Source: Dugong dugon
Taxonomy: Eukaryota > Chordata > Mammalia > Sirenia > Dugongidae
Length of the DNA stretch: 64,000 nt
Assembly (NCBI GenBank): GCA_030035585.1
Contig: CM057469.1
Span: 14,750,501 to 14,814,500 of the forward strand
Reading direction: 5' to 3'
Under the pieces are notes generated by a model. That model made no database searches. It was not told the origin of the DNA and saw only the letters and a program-made list of their open reading frames with translations. Shown piece by piece: positions 10,090 to 21,937 of the stretch (its first letter is position 1; each line of letters begins with the position of its first letter). The position numbers and the translations under genes were made by a program.

Positions 10090-11088
10090 CACTCTGTCTT
10101 TTATTTACATGTTGCAGTAACTACTCACTGGATTCACACCAGGGTTTTTAAGACCTGGCCCATAGGTCAGTATTAGCTGAGGACTGCTCTGATGCTTGGG
10201 GAAGGTCTAAGTCCCTCAAGCTGTTAAAGAAAGTGGGACCACTCTCCAGGTTCAGCAATCCAGACATAAGGCTCCTGAAGGTCATGTTGCCACCCATGCC
10301 CATGGGAAATGAGCTTGCTTTGTTCTGGCCATAGGCTCAGGAGTGTTTCACAACAGTTTTTGCTCCCTGTTGGTAAGATTTGGATGGTTTTTAAAGTTTT
10401 TGTCCATTACCCATGTGTCAAATATTAGAAGTTATGAACATAATAATTAATAGCATCCCTGGGCTCCCTCTACTGGCTCTGCCTCAGCTAACTATAACAG
10501 GGGTATTTCTTCTTTATATTTCTTTCAAGAAGAGAGCAATTCATAATCCACAAACAGAAACAGTGAACAAAGCAAGGGAGAACAGACGGGTTTTTCAAAG
10601 CAGCAGAAGTGGACGGGCACTCCCTAGCAGGTTTTATACACTCAAGCAGAAGCCTGGATTGTCTGGTTCTGAGATGGTGGCACATGCCAGACACGCTTGT
10701 CCTGCTCTTGGCACGTGGCCGCTGTGCACAGCCCGCAGGTGACACAGAGCTTAGGAACCCTTCCAAAACCTTATGGCTATGAGCAGATGGAACCCAAAGC
10801 CAAGGGGCTGGAACCCTTTCTATTTGTTGTGCACCTGAGGGAGTTCAGAGGGAATAAAACAACATCCGACTCCTTTGTTTTCTGTTTCAAGTTTCCAGCC
10901 AGGAAGAACGAAACGGCTTGATTCACAGATTCACATGGGAATCATCCCAGGGCAGATGTAGGTGGGGCCTCCCACCTCCGGACAAGCCCACATCTTGGCT
11001 GGCAAAGTCCTTGCTTGCCCGTTCCCCAGCTCTGTGCCACTCTCCTACCTGTTATCACCACACGTCAGCGTGACTGTCGCCCCGGCCT
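10090..11088. other. Intergenic, nothing recognised
   Basis: Unique sequence. Open frames of up to about 110 codons overlap on both strands with no family features. Confidence 0.5.
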
Positions 11089-11205
11089 CTCACCCCGAAC
11101 TGGGAGCTCCTTGAAGACAGGCACTACTTTGTCATCATAATTGTCTTTGTGTCCTTGTCCTGGTGTCGGCCATGGTGGGCGCATAATAAAGATGTGTTGG
11201 GTGGA
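11089..11205 (+). repeat. L2 3'-end-like relic
   Basis: GGGAGCTCCTTGAAGACAGGC ... GGTGGGCGCATAATAAAGATG has the form of an L2 3' end. Confidence 0.55.
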
Positions 11206-11261
11206 TCCAAAAACAGGCGCAGAAAGGGGAGCCATTGCTTAGGAGGTGCTGAGTTTCTGTT

Positions 11262-11411
11262 TAGGGCGATGGGAAATTTGGCAACGATTATGGGTGATGG
11301 ATGCCCAGCGTGACTAATGTAATTGATACCACTAAGTTGTACACCTGAAAAATGTTGAATTGGCAAATGTCGTGTTAGATATATTTTTACAACAACTAAA
11401 AAAAATACAAA
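11262..11411 (+). repeat. Old L1 3'-end-like relic
   Basis: GGTGATGGATGCCC, TAATGTAATTGATACCACT and AAGTTGTACACCTGAAAAAT resemble the conserved 3' UTR of old mammalian L1s. A relative lies at 54.97 kb. Confidence 0.5.
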
Positions 11412-11476
11412 ACAACCCTATGGAGCACAGCCCTACTCCGATACACATGGGGGTCTCCATGAGTCAGGGTGAACTC
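11412..11476 (+). mobile_element. AfroSINE 3' fragment
   Basis: ACCCTATGGAGCACAGCC to TCTCCATGAGTCAGGGTGAA matches only the distal part of the SINE, directly after the L1-like relic. Confidence 0.65.
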
Positions 11477-11924
11477 AGAAAAAAGACCACGCATGCACGG
11501 AAGGGAATAAAAAAGAGAGAAAAGCTTGGAGAAAGAAAATATGTCACCCTGGAGGGCAACATGGTTGTTATGATGACATTTTGGCTCAGGGAGTTATGTG
11601 ACCATCAGGGTCTGCCCAAGTTGCTGACCCTATGACATGCATGGTCCCTCCTGGGGAGGGAGGGGACTGAGAGCTGGTAGAGTATGGGGTGTCCCTGGGA
11701 AGCCGGACTCTCAGTCTGCTTCTGGGGGGGTATTTAGGGAGGCGAGGAGGGGAGTTGCGTACCCTGGCATGATTATTTAGAAAGGAGGTGGAAGAAAGAA
11801 GCCATGTGAAGAGTCAAGCTGATGTTGGCGTCTGCCCACTGGGCCGTATGTGGTCAAGATGCAGCCCAGCGCCAGCCAGGCGCCAGTGTCTGGAATACAA
11901 AGATGTGGGATGTCACCTACCACC
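11477..11924. other. Intergenic, nothing recognised
   Basis: Purine-rich unique sequence. No gene or repeat identified. Confidence 0.5.
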
Positions 11925-12125
11925 TACTAAACTCCACTAGGTGCCAACAGGCAGTTCTTCAATTGTTCTCTTAATCTTTACAACATCCTCACAAGGTGGG
12001 AACCTTTGTCCCCATTTTGCAGGTGAAGCAACTGAAACCTAGAAGGGCCAAAAGATTTGCCCCAGTTGACACAGGGAATAAATGGCTGAGCTGGGGCCAA
12101 GGGCACCTAACTCAGAGCTGGTGGT
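11925..12125 (-). repeat. MIR relic
   Basis: CACTAGGTGCCAACAGGCAG, CCCCATTTTGCAGGTGAAG and CACAGGGAATAAATGGCTGA fit MIR read in reverse. Confidence 0.65.
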
Positions 12126-12242
12126 GCATGATGTACGAAGGAATAACAGAGGCCAGGCAGGGACAGCTGAAATCCTCCTGGTTCCCAAAGAGTTGGGACA
12201 GGACTCAAAGATGTCTCTGAGGTGAAAAGTTTCTGTTCCCTT

Positions 12243-12724
12243 CCCCTAACCCGTTACCTTCAAGTTGATTCCGATTCATGGCGACCCCATGTGTGTCGGA
12301 GTAGAATGGTGCTCCGCAGGGTTTTCTCGGCTGTAATATTTACAGAAGCAGATCGCCAGGCCTTTCTTCTGTGGTGCCAGTGGGGGGTTCAAACCATTAA
12401 TCTTTTTTTTTTTTTTAATCATTCTACTCTTTATTAAAAGAGTTCAATAAAATTTTAGATAAGTTTGAAACATTGAGTTTTCAAAAGTTTCCTAATGATT
12501 TATCAGGATTTTTTTTTTTAATTTTATTGTGCTTTAGGTGAAAGTTTACAGAGCTAATTAGTTTCCCATTTGATAGTTTGTACATAAAGCGTTCAATGAT
12601 GTTGGTTGCCTTCCCCTCAGTATGTCAGCACTCTCCCCATTTCTGCCCTGGGTTCCCCATTTCCTTTTGACCACCAACCTTTAGGTTAGTAGTTGAGCAT
12701 AAACCATTTGCGTCGCCAAGGGAC
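12243..12724 (-). mobile_element. AfroSINE split by an inserted L1 3' end
   Basis: The SINE runs 12243-12399 (ACCCGTTACCTTCAAGTTGA to GGGGTTCAAACCATTAATC) and resumes at about 12668 (GACCACCAACCTTTAGGTTA to GCGTCGCCAAGGGACC). The degraded repeat of AACCATTAATCTT and GACCACCAACCTT at the break looks like the target-site duplication of the inserted sequence. Confidence 0.75.
12400..12667 (-). mobile_element. L1 3' end inserted in a SINE
   Basis: On the minus strand it ends CTTTCACCTAAAGCACAAT then AAAATTAAAAAAAAA. The upstream part reads GGGGAGAGTGCTGACATACT and CAACATCATTGAACGC, which I take to be an L1 3' UTR. The 12400-12500 part, with its own T run, is unidentified and may be a second piece. 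Confidence 0.55.
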
Positions 12725-12878
12725 CTTAGCCCTCCCTGAGAGCCCCTGGTTACATACCCAGTGATGGTGCTTGCTTCAAGTGGTGTTGTCTCTCATCAAC
12801 TGAGGTACTACAAGGGCAAGTCATATGTGATCTCAGTGTCCCCCATGATGCCAACACATGGCTGTGCAGATAGTACAC

Positions 12879-13382
12879 CTGTCTCAGTCATCTAGTGCTG
12901 CTATAACAGAAATACCCCCAGTGGGTGGCTTTAACAAACAGAAGTTTATTCTCTCACAGTCTAGGAGGCTAGATGTCCAAATTTAGGGCACCAGCTCTAG
13001 GGGAAGGCTTTCTTTCTCTGTTGGCACTGGGGGAAGGTCCTCGTCATCAATCTTCCCCTGGTCTAGGAGCTTCTCAGCGCAGGGACCCCAGGTCCAAAGG
13101 ACACACTCGGCTCCCAGTGCTTCTTTCTTGGTATGAGGTCCCTCTCCTCTCTGCTTGATTCTTTCTTTTATATCTCAAAAGAGATTGACTCAACATACAA
13201 CCTAATCTTGCCTCATTAACATAACTACCTCTAATCCTGCCTTTAACCTCATAGAGGTTAGGATTTACGACACATAGGATAATCACATCAGATCACAAAA
13301 TGGTGGACAACCACACAATACTGGGAATCATGGCCTAGCCAAGTTGACAGACATTTTTTGGGGACACAATTCAATCCATGAC
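12879..13382 (-). mobile_element. Solo LTR-like element, family A copy 3
   Basis: TGTCTCAGTCATCTAGTGC to TCAATCCATGAC. Internal order is the same as the copy at 1,588, including GATATAAAAGAAAG on the minus strand. TACAC occurs at both edges (12874-12878 and 13383-13387), a possible 5-bp target-site duplication. Confidence 0.7.
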
Positions 13383-13698
13383 TACACTGAATGCATAGTA
13401 CACTTAATCAACACAACCGGCTGACTGCTGGCTTGGCCCAGCCATCCTTTTAGTAATAAACAATAACTAGCCTCCTCCGGGGGTATCTGCATGTACAAAA
13501 ACCCAGCTTCTAAGCTCTTAGTGCCTGCTTCTATCCAAAGAGCTTTTTCCAAAACCTCACCTGGAATAAAATGAATACAAGAGATAAATCGATGTCTTCA
13601 TACATAAGGTAGGGTTAACCAAATTCAATTTCAAAAGCCTGGATTGTGAAATGGTTTGGGGTTTGTTGCATAAGTAATTACAGTTCATTTTTTAAGTA

Positions 13699-13890
13699 AG
13701 AAGGAGTCCTAGTGGTGCAGTGGTTAAGCGCTCGACTGCGGTTCAAACCCACCACCCACTCCTCTGAAGAAGGATGTGGCAATCTGCTTCCATAAAGATT
13801 TACAGCCTTGGAAACCCCATGGGGCAATTCTAGTCTGTCCTATGGGGTTGCTATGAGTCAGAATTGATTCCACGGCAGTGGGTTTGGTTT
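13699..13890 (+). mobile_element. AfroSINE with target-site duplication
   Basis: Head GGAGTCCTAGTGGTGCAGTGG, box-B-like GCGGTTCAAACCCACC, tail ATGAGTCAGAATTGATTCC then GGGTTTGG and T run. TTTTTTAAGTA flanks both sides. Confidence 0.85.
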
Positions 13891-13901
13891 TTTTTTAAGT
13901 A

Positions 13902-14221
13902 GGCAATTCAAAATCGTGGCCAGGGCTGGAGAGTCTGGCTGGGAATGGCTTCTCTATTGTCTGGGCTTGGCTTTTGTGTCTGCGTCCTGGATTAAATGGT
14001 CGTTGCAGACCATGCACGTGCAGCAGGAAATGGGCAGGGTTTGCTGCACAGCCGGGTAGTTTATGAAAGAAGAAGCACAGAGAAGTCACAGCCTCTGTGG
14101 TTTGAGTCATGCAATATGAAAATAGAGAAGCTTGTTCTACAAGAGGCTGCTGTGTAAAAGCTAGGAACAGAGCAGAGCTCTGATGCGGAAGCCGTGTGAG
14201 CAGAGTCACTGGCACACCCAT
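13902..14221. other. Intergenic, nothing recognised
   Basis: Unique sequence, no supported feature. Confidence 0.5.
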
Positions 14222-14239
14222 GTCCAGGCAGCTGGTAAA

Positions 14240-14406
14240 CCCGTCGACTTGACTCCAACTCGTGGAGACCCATGTGTTACAGAGAAGAACTGTTCCATAG
14301 GGTTTTCTTGGCGGTAATCTTTACAGAAGCAGATCTCCAGGTCTGTTTTCTGTGGCACCACTGGGTGGGTTCGAACCATAAACCGTTTGTCCCACCCAGG
14401 GATCTA
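14240..14406 (-). mobile_element. AfroSINE with 18-bp target-site duplication
   Basis: Tail CCCGTCGACTTGACTCCAAC to head CGTTTGTCCCACCCAGGGATC. GTCCAGGCAGCTGGTAAA is repeated exactly at 14222-14239 and 14407-14424, the clearest retrotransposition signature in the window. Confidence 0.92.
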
Positions 14407-14424
14407 GTCCAGGCAGCTGGTAAA

Positions 14425-14833
14425 ACCAAAGTTGTGAAATCATTTCCCCAAAAGAAATCATGCTATCAAAATGAGACAGTCAGCAGAGTGCTTACAAAAA
14501 TGAAATCTGATCTAAAACAGAGTCTAACTTTCTCTTAACTTGAGTGAGAAGCACATTGTGGTTGGTCGGTGGTTGACGATGCCTTGTCCCTCCCCTGTCT
14601 GAGTCCCAGGGCGCTGAGCGGCAAGGACCCTGCCCTCCTGCCCTGTCTGAGTCTGATGGACCTTCTTGGTGCTGAAAATCCATCAGGCCTTCCCACAGAA
14701 ATCCAGGATTGCCATCAGGCTCAGTGCTAACACAAAAGCTAGAAAGTGCTCCCTAGTAAGGCGAATGTTTTTACCTGAAAACCAAGAACAGACCACACAG
14801 TTTCAATAGGGATGTGCCAATTAAAGATAAAAC
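14425..14833. other. Intergenic, nothing recognised
   Basis: Unique sequence, no supported feature. Confidence 0.5.
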
Positions 14834-15007
14834 GAGTCACTGTGGGGTTTGACCCCAAGTATGTCAGAGTAGAACTGTGCTCCATCAGGTTTTCAATGGC
14901 CGATTTTTTGGGGAAGGGGATTGCCAGGCCTTTCTTCTGAGGTGTCTCTGGGTGGACTCAAACCTCCAGCCTTTCGATTAGCAGCCATTTGCACCACGAA
15001 GGGACTG
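14834..15007 (-). mobile_element. AfroSINE, third subfamily
   Basis: GTCAGAGTAGAACTGTGCTC, TTTTCAATGGCCGATTTTTT and CCTCCAGCCTTTCGATTAG to a head ending CACCACGAAGGGACTG. The central GGCCGATTTTTT segment separates it from the other two SINE types here. Confidence 0.75.
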
Positions 15008-17700
15008 TTTAAGGAGAGAGATGCTTGATGTTTAGTCGAATGGAACGCCCTGGTGAAGTCACGAGGAGACATCACTCTAGGACAGCCACATAAAAGGCAT
15101 CTTCAGGGCATAAGCAGGGTGAACTTCACTGGTTCTCAAGGTTTCTGGAACCATCCAGAGGGAGACAGAACTGAAACCTGATGCTCCTCCCTCCATCTCT
15201 CTGAGCTCCCGGATCCCCACACCTGGCTCAGCAGATGAATAGACTGGAAAAGCAAGGATAGGAGCGGTTCTGCCGTGCTTGTTTGAGAAAATGTCCAGAT
15301 AACACCTGTTGACATAAATCCTCCCTAGATTTTCACCGTTCTTAAAGATTCGATGCCATTAAGTGGATTTCAAAGTGCCCCCTGCGAGGTGGGTTTTGAT
15401 GTTGCTGGATCCCTGAGAGAAGGCAGCTACAGCCTGGCGTCTCTGGTAGACTGCACACCCCCAGGGTGAGTTTCAGAGGCGCTTTGATCTGAATTAGCAT
15501 TGCCCAGGGTGGGGAGAGGGGTGCGGAGGACTCAGCCCAGGAAAATCCCAGGAGGTGGGCTATCAGAGGTGTGGACACGCTGGCCATCTGAAGGCCACAT
15601 GGAGCTCTTAGGTTAATGAGGGTCACAGCTCACCTCTGCCCAGCTGCCCAGGTGTTTCCGGGACAGCCCCTTCCTCAGCTGTGCCTGGCTTTGTGCCAGA
15701 GAGAACAAAGGGCAGCTGTGGGCAGAGCTGTGGCCGTGACTCACTGGGGCAGTCATCACTCGGCCAGCAAAGGTGGACACACACTGGACCTAAAGCTCAA
15801 GGAAGAAGATGGCATTTTATATGGAGTAGGGGGAAGTATTTTGATACGGGGAGGTGACTATGTCTGTAGAGACCCCTAGCTCCCACCCTTTGGGTTGCGG
15901 CCAGAGGGACCTCTCTGGGGGCCCCTGGGGGCTGGAGAGGTGGTGGCCATGTCCCAAGTCAGGCCTAAAGGGAAACAGGGCCCCTCTTCCCACCCATTGT
16001 GTCCCCTTCCCAGGCCCCCTTTTGATAGGACACCTGGGATCTTCTCATAGCCACGTGCACTCACGGGCAATGGCATCATAGTGGGGGTGCAGCGAGGGGT
16101 GAGGGGGGTGTGGATTGCACCAAGTGACTGTCAACGGGTGACACCAGAATGACCATCTATAAAATTTTGTGCAGTGTTTCAACAGAAATTTATTGTTTTT
16201 CAAGTGCCTTGGTTCGAAAGTAACCCCACCCCCCACCCCCCATTTCCCAGCATCTTGGCCTCAGGGAGACACCGAGGGCAGCCCCCCGCCACAAGGAGGA
16301 AGCACCCAGATTGAGCGCTCAAGGGAAGGAGAGACTGAGAGAGAAAACATTACTAAAGGCTCTGTGTGGCCTGGGACGGGAGGAGGTCCGTGGGGGGGTG
16401 ACACCGTGAGTTACCACACTGGGTGACAGCATCCCTAGTGACACCCCTGCTCACGGAGCACTTTCCCACTGGGATGGCATCCTGCCCAGGAGGTCCCAGA
16501 GCATCTGGAAAAGGTGGCTTCCCAGGGGCAGTATCTGTCTGGTCCTGTAATTAAAAGGTTGCATTTCAAAGCCACTTTTAATGATCGAGAATGTGGTTCC
16601 CAGAAAGAAAATAACGTAGGAGGCCCCGCTGAGGGACGGCACCCAGCATTGAGCCCAATGCCTGGCAAGCGGCAAGCCCTCAGCCAAGGTTCTGTCCACT
16701 TCAGGGCCAATAGTTGACAGGCATCCGTTCATTCAGGACATCACTCAAGCACCTACTGTGTGCCAGACACTGTGTAGGGCCTGGCCACAGTCCAGTGGGA
16801 GAAACAGGCAGGAATGGCCGTGGGCTCAGCAGTGTGGTCCTGCTGTGAGAGGCCCGGGGTCCAGAGAGGAGTACATCCAGTGGGGCCTGGCTGGTCAGGC
16901 AGAGTCCCCTAGAGGTAGGGGCCAGGCCAAATTGGGAAGAATGCATGCACGGTATTTGGTCGAGGAAGAAGCCCCTTTCTCACTGGCCTCTCCCCTTTTT
17001 CCCTCCTCCATACCCCACTCCCACCCTGCCCCACAGACTCGGCCTCCCGAAGCCCATGTTGCCCTCTCTCTGGGGGTATAAGGCATCTCTGCTCCACGCT
17101 CCCTCTGCTGCGCTCAGGGCCTGGCCTGGAACCATCTCCCTCCCAAATTAGGGCTCCCCTAAAATTGGGCACCCTCCATAGTGAAATGGGGGCCATCACA
17201 ACCAGTCTGTCTGCCCCTCTGTTCCTCTCATCAAGGATTCAGAACAGTATTGACTATAACGGGGCCTCTTTCTCAGAAGACTCACAATTCCGTGCGCCTT
17301 TATGGGGTCTGTTTCTGGTTCTTACTCTTGGCAGAATTAGACTTGGCTCTGGAAGTGTGATTATTTTATTCAGTATTTTATTGACCAAATGCATGTCTTT
17401 AGGGAAAAGAGGTCAATGGAAACCCACAGTGTTTGAATAGAACATTCAGCCTTCTCTGTCACTCGCCTCGGGACTTTTCATTACTTCAGCCAGGAACAAT
17501 ATTTATTCTCAGCTTCATCTGACTGAACGACAATGAACATTGATGCCTTGTTGTAAGCACACAGCAGAGGAAGTTGAACTCAGGGATTGTTGTCAGGTTG
17601 TCATGGGGTGGGTGCTGTGAGTCTCGAGGGAGGGGCTCAGAAATTACCCCCACTCCCACCCTGTGTAAAGTCAGCCTGGAGGCTTCCCACGGGCCTGCAT
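15008..17700. other. GC-rich intergenic stretch
   Basis: About 2.7 kb of mostly unique GC-rich sequence. A MIR/L2-like piece sits at 16725-16790 (AAGCACCTACTGTGTGCCAG). Many short overlapping open frames occur on both strands, with no family match, consistent splicing or start context I can defend. Confidence 0.5.
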
Positions 17701-17882
17701 TCCCTGGTGCTCTGATGGGAGCACTTGTAGAGAGAGTGGTTAAGAGCTCAGCTGCTAACCAAAAAGTCGGCAGTTCGAATCCACCAGCCGCTCCCCGGAA
17801 ACCCTATGGAGCAGTTCTACTCTGTCCCATGGGGTCGCTATGAGTCGGAATCAACTCGACTGCACTGGTTTGGTTTGGTTTT
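17701..17882 (+). mobile_element. AfroSINE with altered head
   Basis: AGTGGTTAAGAGCTCAGCTG through CAGTTCGAATCCACCAGCC to ATGAGTCGGAATCAACTCG, ending GGTTTGGTTTGGTTTT. The head CCCTGGTGC is separated from AGTGGTTAAG by about 24 extra bases. Confidence 0.85.
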
Positions 17883-18540
17883 ATTATCATAAATGCCTAA
17901 GCAGATGGAGAGCCCCCAGCCCCTGCTCTCTCACACTGAAACCCTCCCCGTAGTGATCAAAGGTGAATCACAAAAACCTTTGCACCTCTTTCCTTCCCAA
18001 TTCCCACCACCCCGTCACCCCCTCTGTCCAGGCCCTGGTAGGAGATTTAAGGAAAAGGAAGCTTGATTCTGTTGGTTCTCAGCTTGTGGGTCCACTCTGG
18101 TCAGAAAAGGAAGTATTGGACTTGGTAGAAGAGGGGACACTGTAGCCATCACAGCCCAGGGGGTTCCAGCTCCTCCTTCCAATTGAGTCCCAGGCTCAGG
18201 GGTCCCTCTGTCTGGACGTCCCCGTGGTGCCTGGGACTGACTGCCTTGTGTGACTATTTCTGCAGCCCAAGAGCAGACTGTCTTACTCCCTCAGCGTCCC
18301 CCCTCATAGCAGATAGTCTACAAACGCCCTCCTATCGAGCTGAACCAAGTGATGAACCAGCAAAGGAGTGGGAAGCTGAGATTGTGAGGATGAGTCAAAA
18401 TAGACTCAGTGGCAAGGGGTTTGGTGTCGTTCGGCCTATGGGAAACCATGGTGTCCTTCCCAGCCTCTCCATTTGCCTGAATCTCAGCTTAATTCAACCT
18501 AATTTGTTAAGAAAAAAGGGGCCATTCCACTCCCTCCAGA
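17883..18540. other. Intergenic with a SINE tail scrap
   Basis: Unique apart from 18389-18428 (GATGAGTCAAAATAGACTCA, GGGGTTTGG), a 3' scrap of an AfroSINE. Confidence 0.5.
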
Positions 18541-18777
18541 GTCCTGGGGTTGGTGCAAATGGTTAACGTGCTCAGCTGCTAACCAAAAGGATGGAGGTTC
18601 AAGTCCACCCAGAGATGCCTCGGAAGAAAGGCCTGGTCATCTGCTTCTGAAAAATCAACCACTGAAAACCCTATGGAGCACAGTTCTACTCTTACACACG
18701 TGGGGTCGCCATGAGTCAGAGTCACCACGTGTTGCATTCACCATGAGTTGGAATTGACTAGAAGGCAACCAGTTTAT
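18541..18777 (+). mobile_element. AfroSINE (GGTCCCTGGG-head type) with duplicated tail
   Basis: GGTTGGTGCAAATGGTTAAC to CAACCAGTTTA. The tail motif occurs twice, CGCCATGAGTCAGAGTCACC and then TTCACCATGAGTTGGAATTG, so part of the 3' region was duplicated. Confidence 0.8.
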
Positions 18778-18968
18778 CTACGCCCTCCATTCAGTTAAAG
18801 GCCACCTGTGTGCTATCTCTCGGGCCAGGCATTCACCTGGAGAGCTAACAGGATGGGTAAGAATCAGTCCTTGCTCTGAAGGGTTGAGAGCAAGGAGGAG
18901 AGGCAGGGTGGGATGACTGGGGGGAGGGAAGGGGCCAGTATCTCAGTAAATAGGCATACCTTCTACGG

Positions 18969-19895
18969 TGCAGTGGATTGCTTTTGTGTGGCCTTTCTAA
19001 CCATGATCTTGTAACTCCCACACAAGTGATTGGGTAGGACCATACAAATAAGATCTGTGGACCCTAACAAAGGGATTGGTCAGTTTTGCCATCCCGGTAG
19101 GCTTAAAAGACAGCCCGTTCCAGAGCAGGAGAGGATCACACCACCACCAAGAAAAAATAGCCAGGAGTGGAGTGCATCCTCTGGACCTGGGATCACTGAG
19201 CTGAGACCCTTCAGTCCCAGGAGACAGAGAGAGAGCTGTAACACTGAAGAAGGCAAGATGGTGAGAAGCAGGGACAGAGAAATGGCTGCAGGAGAGGCAT
19301 CAGAACAAGAAGACCCGCAGGAGGCCAGCAGGAGACTGTGTGGTGGGCTTCTGGGCCCACGGAGGGAGAAAGCTGAGCGCCTTCGCCTTCGGGCAGCAGG
19401 CTTGCTGAAGGAATAGGATGCCTCCAGGCACTTGGTGGAGCTAGGCTTGCCAACCCACAGAGCTAGAGCTGAGCACCTTCAGGCTGAGGCTTACTGCCCA
19501 AATAGGGTACCTCAGGGCATTTAGCAGCAGAGTTAAAAGACCTTTGTAACACTTGCCTGAGCAGGGCAGAGGCTGAGGAACCAGAGAGAGGCAGCTGAGA
19601 AGAGGCTGTCCTGATGGAAGAACTGTATGCTGAGTGTTCCTGAACCTGAACTGTAACCTGTTACTTCCCTAATAAACCCCATAATGGAGAGTATGGTCCA
19701 TGAGTTCTGTGTGGCCATTGCAATGAATTGTCAAACCCAGCAGAGAAGTAGAGAGTGTTGTGGGAGGGACAGCTGGTGTCAGAATTGGTAAAGATGGTGG
19801 AGAAAGGAGGCATGTCTGACCTCTGCCTCATAGGAGTCAGCCTTGGGCTGTTGATCTTGATTCTCCTTCCCACTTGTGAAGTTAGAGGAGGTCAG
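18969..19895 (+). mobile_element. LTR with primer-binding-like site, family B copy 3
   Basis: More divergent than the copies at 2.7 and 8.1 kb. It shares TTTTGTGTGGCC near the start, GGGATTGGTCAGTTT, TAATAAACCCCATAATGGAG, TGGTGTCAGAATTGGTAA (19774-19791) and about 110 nt after it. An open frame of about 128 codons inside has no viral gene features. Confidence 0.6.
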
Positions 19896-19917
19896 ACTCT
19901 ACCTCTGTGCCATTTTT

Positions 19918-19951
19918 ATAAGTGCAAACCATTTGCACCACCCAGGGACCT
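19918..19951 (-). mobile_element. AfroSINE head fragment
   Basis: Only AAGTGCAAACCATTTGCACC and ACCCAGGGACC remain. Confidence 0.6.
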
Positions 19952-21355
19952 ATACATAAAATAATCCCTTACACAATAAACTCCCCTAGGAGAACCCTTT
20001 TATGTGGCTCAGGAGCCCCAGCTGCCTCTCTCTGAGGATTCCTGGCATTGGGGTAGATGGCCTGTTGGAGACTTCTGGCAAATAGTCTGCTACTCTGCCC
20101 AGACCAGGCAGCAATCCTTGCTTCTGCCCACCCACGGCCAGTCCAGGTGGCAGTGTCTCGGGCCTGCTGGGCTCCCAGATGAGGCTAGAAGAGACCATAG
20201 AGTACACTTGTTTTGTTCCAAGGCCAGAGACAGCAGGAGTCTCCCCTACCCCCAGCCCCATTGCCTGGAGGAGCAGCACAGTATTGTATGAAAAGCAGGA
20301 TAAGGATGGCCTAGCACCAAACCACCCTGGACCAGGCAGGGAAGTCCTGCCCTCGCCCTGCCCTCAGCCCTCTGTCAGGAGTGGCTTCCCCAGGCTCCAT
20401 GGGGGTGGAACATGCCTCCCCTATAGCTCTCACCCACACAGTATGGGCCCATCCACCTAAAGAAAGACCCACTCCACCCAGTGGCAGATACCCAGGGAAG
20501 AGACTGAATGGCTTAGCCGGGACCATGCTCACCTTGGCCAAATGTGCTATTGAACCAAGGGCAATGACCCAGGACTAATGCGGAGAGGGAAGCAAAATGG
20601 GTAAGGGTGAACAGATTACTGTGGCTAAGGAGTTTGTTGTAGACTGGACAGATGATCCAAGAAAGGGTCCATCTCAGGTACCATTTGACAGGGAAAGCAG
20701 GGAGAGACGCAGGCTTGGGGAGAAAGACAATGAGGTGGACACACTGAATCTGGACAGCATGCAGCGTTTAGGTGTGGGTGTCTGGCTGGAGTCAAGAACC
20801 TCATGTCAGCAGAGCCATCCAGCCGGAGGCGTAGACCTGGGAGTCATCAGCATCCGGGGGTGTGTAAGGCCACAGGGTGGAGAGCACCCAGGGTGAGAGA
20901 AGGGCAGTAAGGCAAATTAGCAGCTGAGACTGACAGAGGAAAAGGAATCTAAGGAGGAGAAGCCAGGGAGGCAGGAGGAAAACCAGGGAAACAGGGCTTC
21001 ACGGAGAGCATGGTCACAGGGTCTAGTGTTGCTCAGAGGCCAAGTGAGTTAAGGCCTGCCAGGTGGCCAGCCTGGAGCTGCAGTGGTCAGGGAAAGGCCC
21101 CTGAGATGGCCGATGCTGAATCTGGAGGGACAAGTGAGGGATTTTTCAGGTGGAGACGGTGTGGAGCCCAGGCATCCAGAGTGAGGAAACATCATATGCA
21201 AAGACACAGAGGGAACACCACCTGGGAAGGCCTCACAGAGCACGCTGAGTGGGCCACAGCTCATTCTGTAGACCAGGAATTGGCAAACTGTAGCTCACAG
21301 GCCAAATCCTGCTGATACCTGTTTTTTCTATAATGTTCTTAAGTCACGTCACTAT
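19952..21355. other. GC-rich intergenic stretch
   Basis: Unique-looking sequence with overlapping short open frames on both strands. No gene is supported. Confidence 0.5.
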
Positions 21356-21937
21356 TATGCTTTCAAACCACCACTTGTCTGTCAGTTTGTCATGCTGTGG
21401 TGGCTCATGTGTTGCTGTGGAAGCTATGGCACCGGTATTTCAAATACCAGCAGGGTCACCCATGGTGGACAGGTATCAGCATATTGCATTGGGCAAATCT
21501 GCTGCAAAAGACTTCTTTCAAGTATTAAAAAACAAAGATGTCACTTTGAGAACTAAGGGGCACCTGACCTAAGCCACAGTATTTTCAATTGCCTCATCTG
21601 TACGTGAAAGCTGGACAATGAATAGGGAAGACTGAAGAAGAATTGCTGCCTTTGAATCATGGCGTTCGTGAAGAATATTGAATATATTACGGACTGCCAG
21701 AAGAACAAACGAATCTGTCTTAGAAGAAGTACAGACAGAATGCTCTTTAGAAGCAACGATGGCAAGACTTCATCTTATATACTTTGGACATGTTATCAGG
21801 AGGGTCCAGTACCTGAAGAAGGACATCATGCTTGGTAAAGTAGAGGGTCAGCGAAAAAGAAGAAGACCCTCAAGGAGATGGATTGACACAGTGGCTGCAA
21901 CAATGGGCTCCAACATAACAAAGTGTCTATGCTATGG
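21356..21937 (+). mobile_element. RTE/BovB-type LINE, internally deleted
   Basis: Head CCACCACTTGTCTGTCAG to CAGGGTCACCCATGGTGGAC, as at 6.1 kb, joined at about 21,485 to the reverse-transcriptase C-terminal region. Frames with stops give ALGKSAAKDFFQVLK, RTARRTNESVLEEVQ, YFGHVIRRVQYLKKDIMLGK and GQRKRRRPSRRWIDT, the pattern of RTE/BovB ORF ends. The usual tail is lost after CAACATAAC. Confidence 0.75.

Noticed and set aside
13699..13890. tRNA gene suggested by box A/B-like motifs
   Set aside because: The motifs belong to the tRNA-derived head of a SINE; there is no cloverleaf and the SINE tail and target-site duplication follow.
16881..17200. Cluster of overlapping open frames near a GC-rich C/T tract
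   Set aside because: Frames occur on both strands with equal length and no family features, as expected by chance at high GC.
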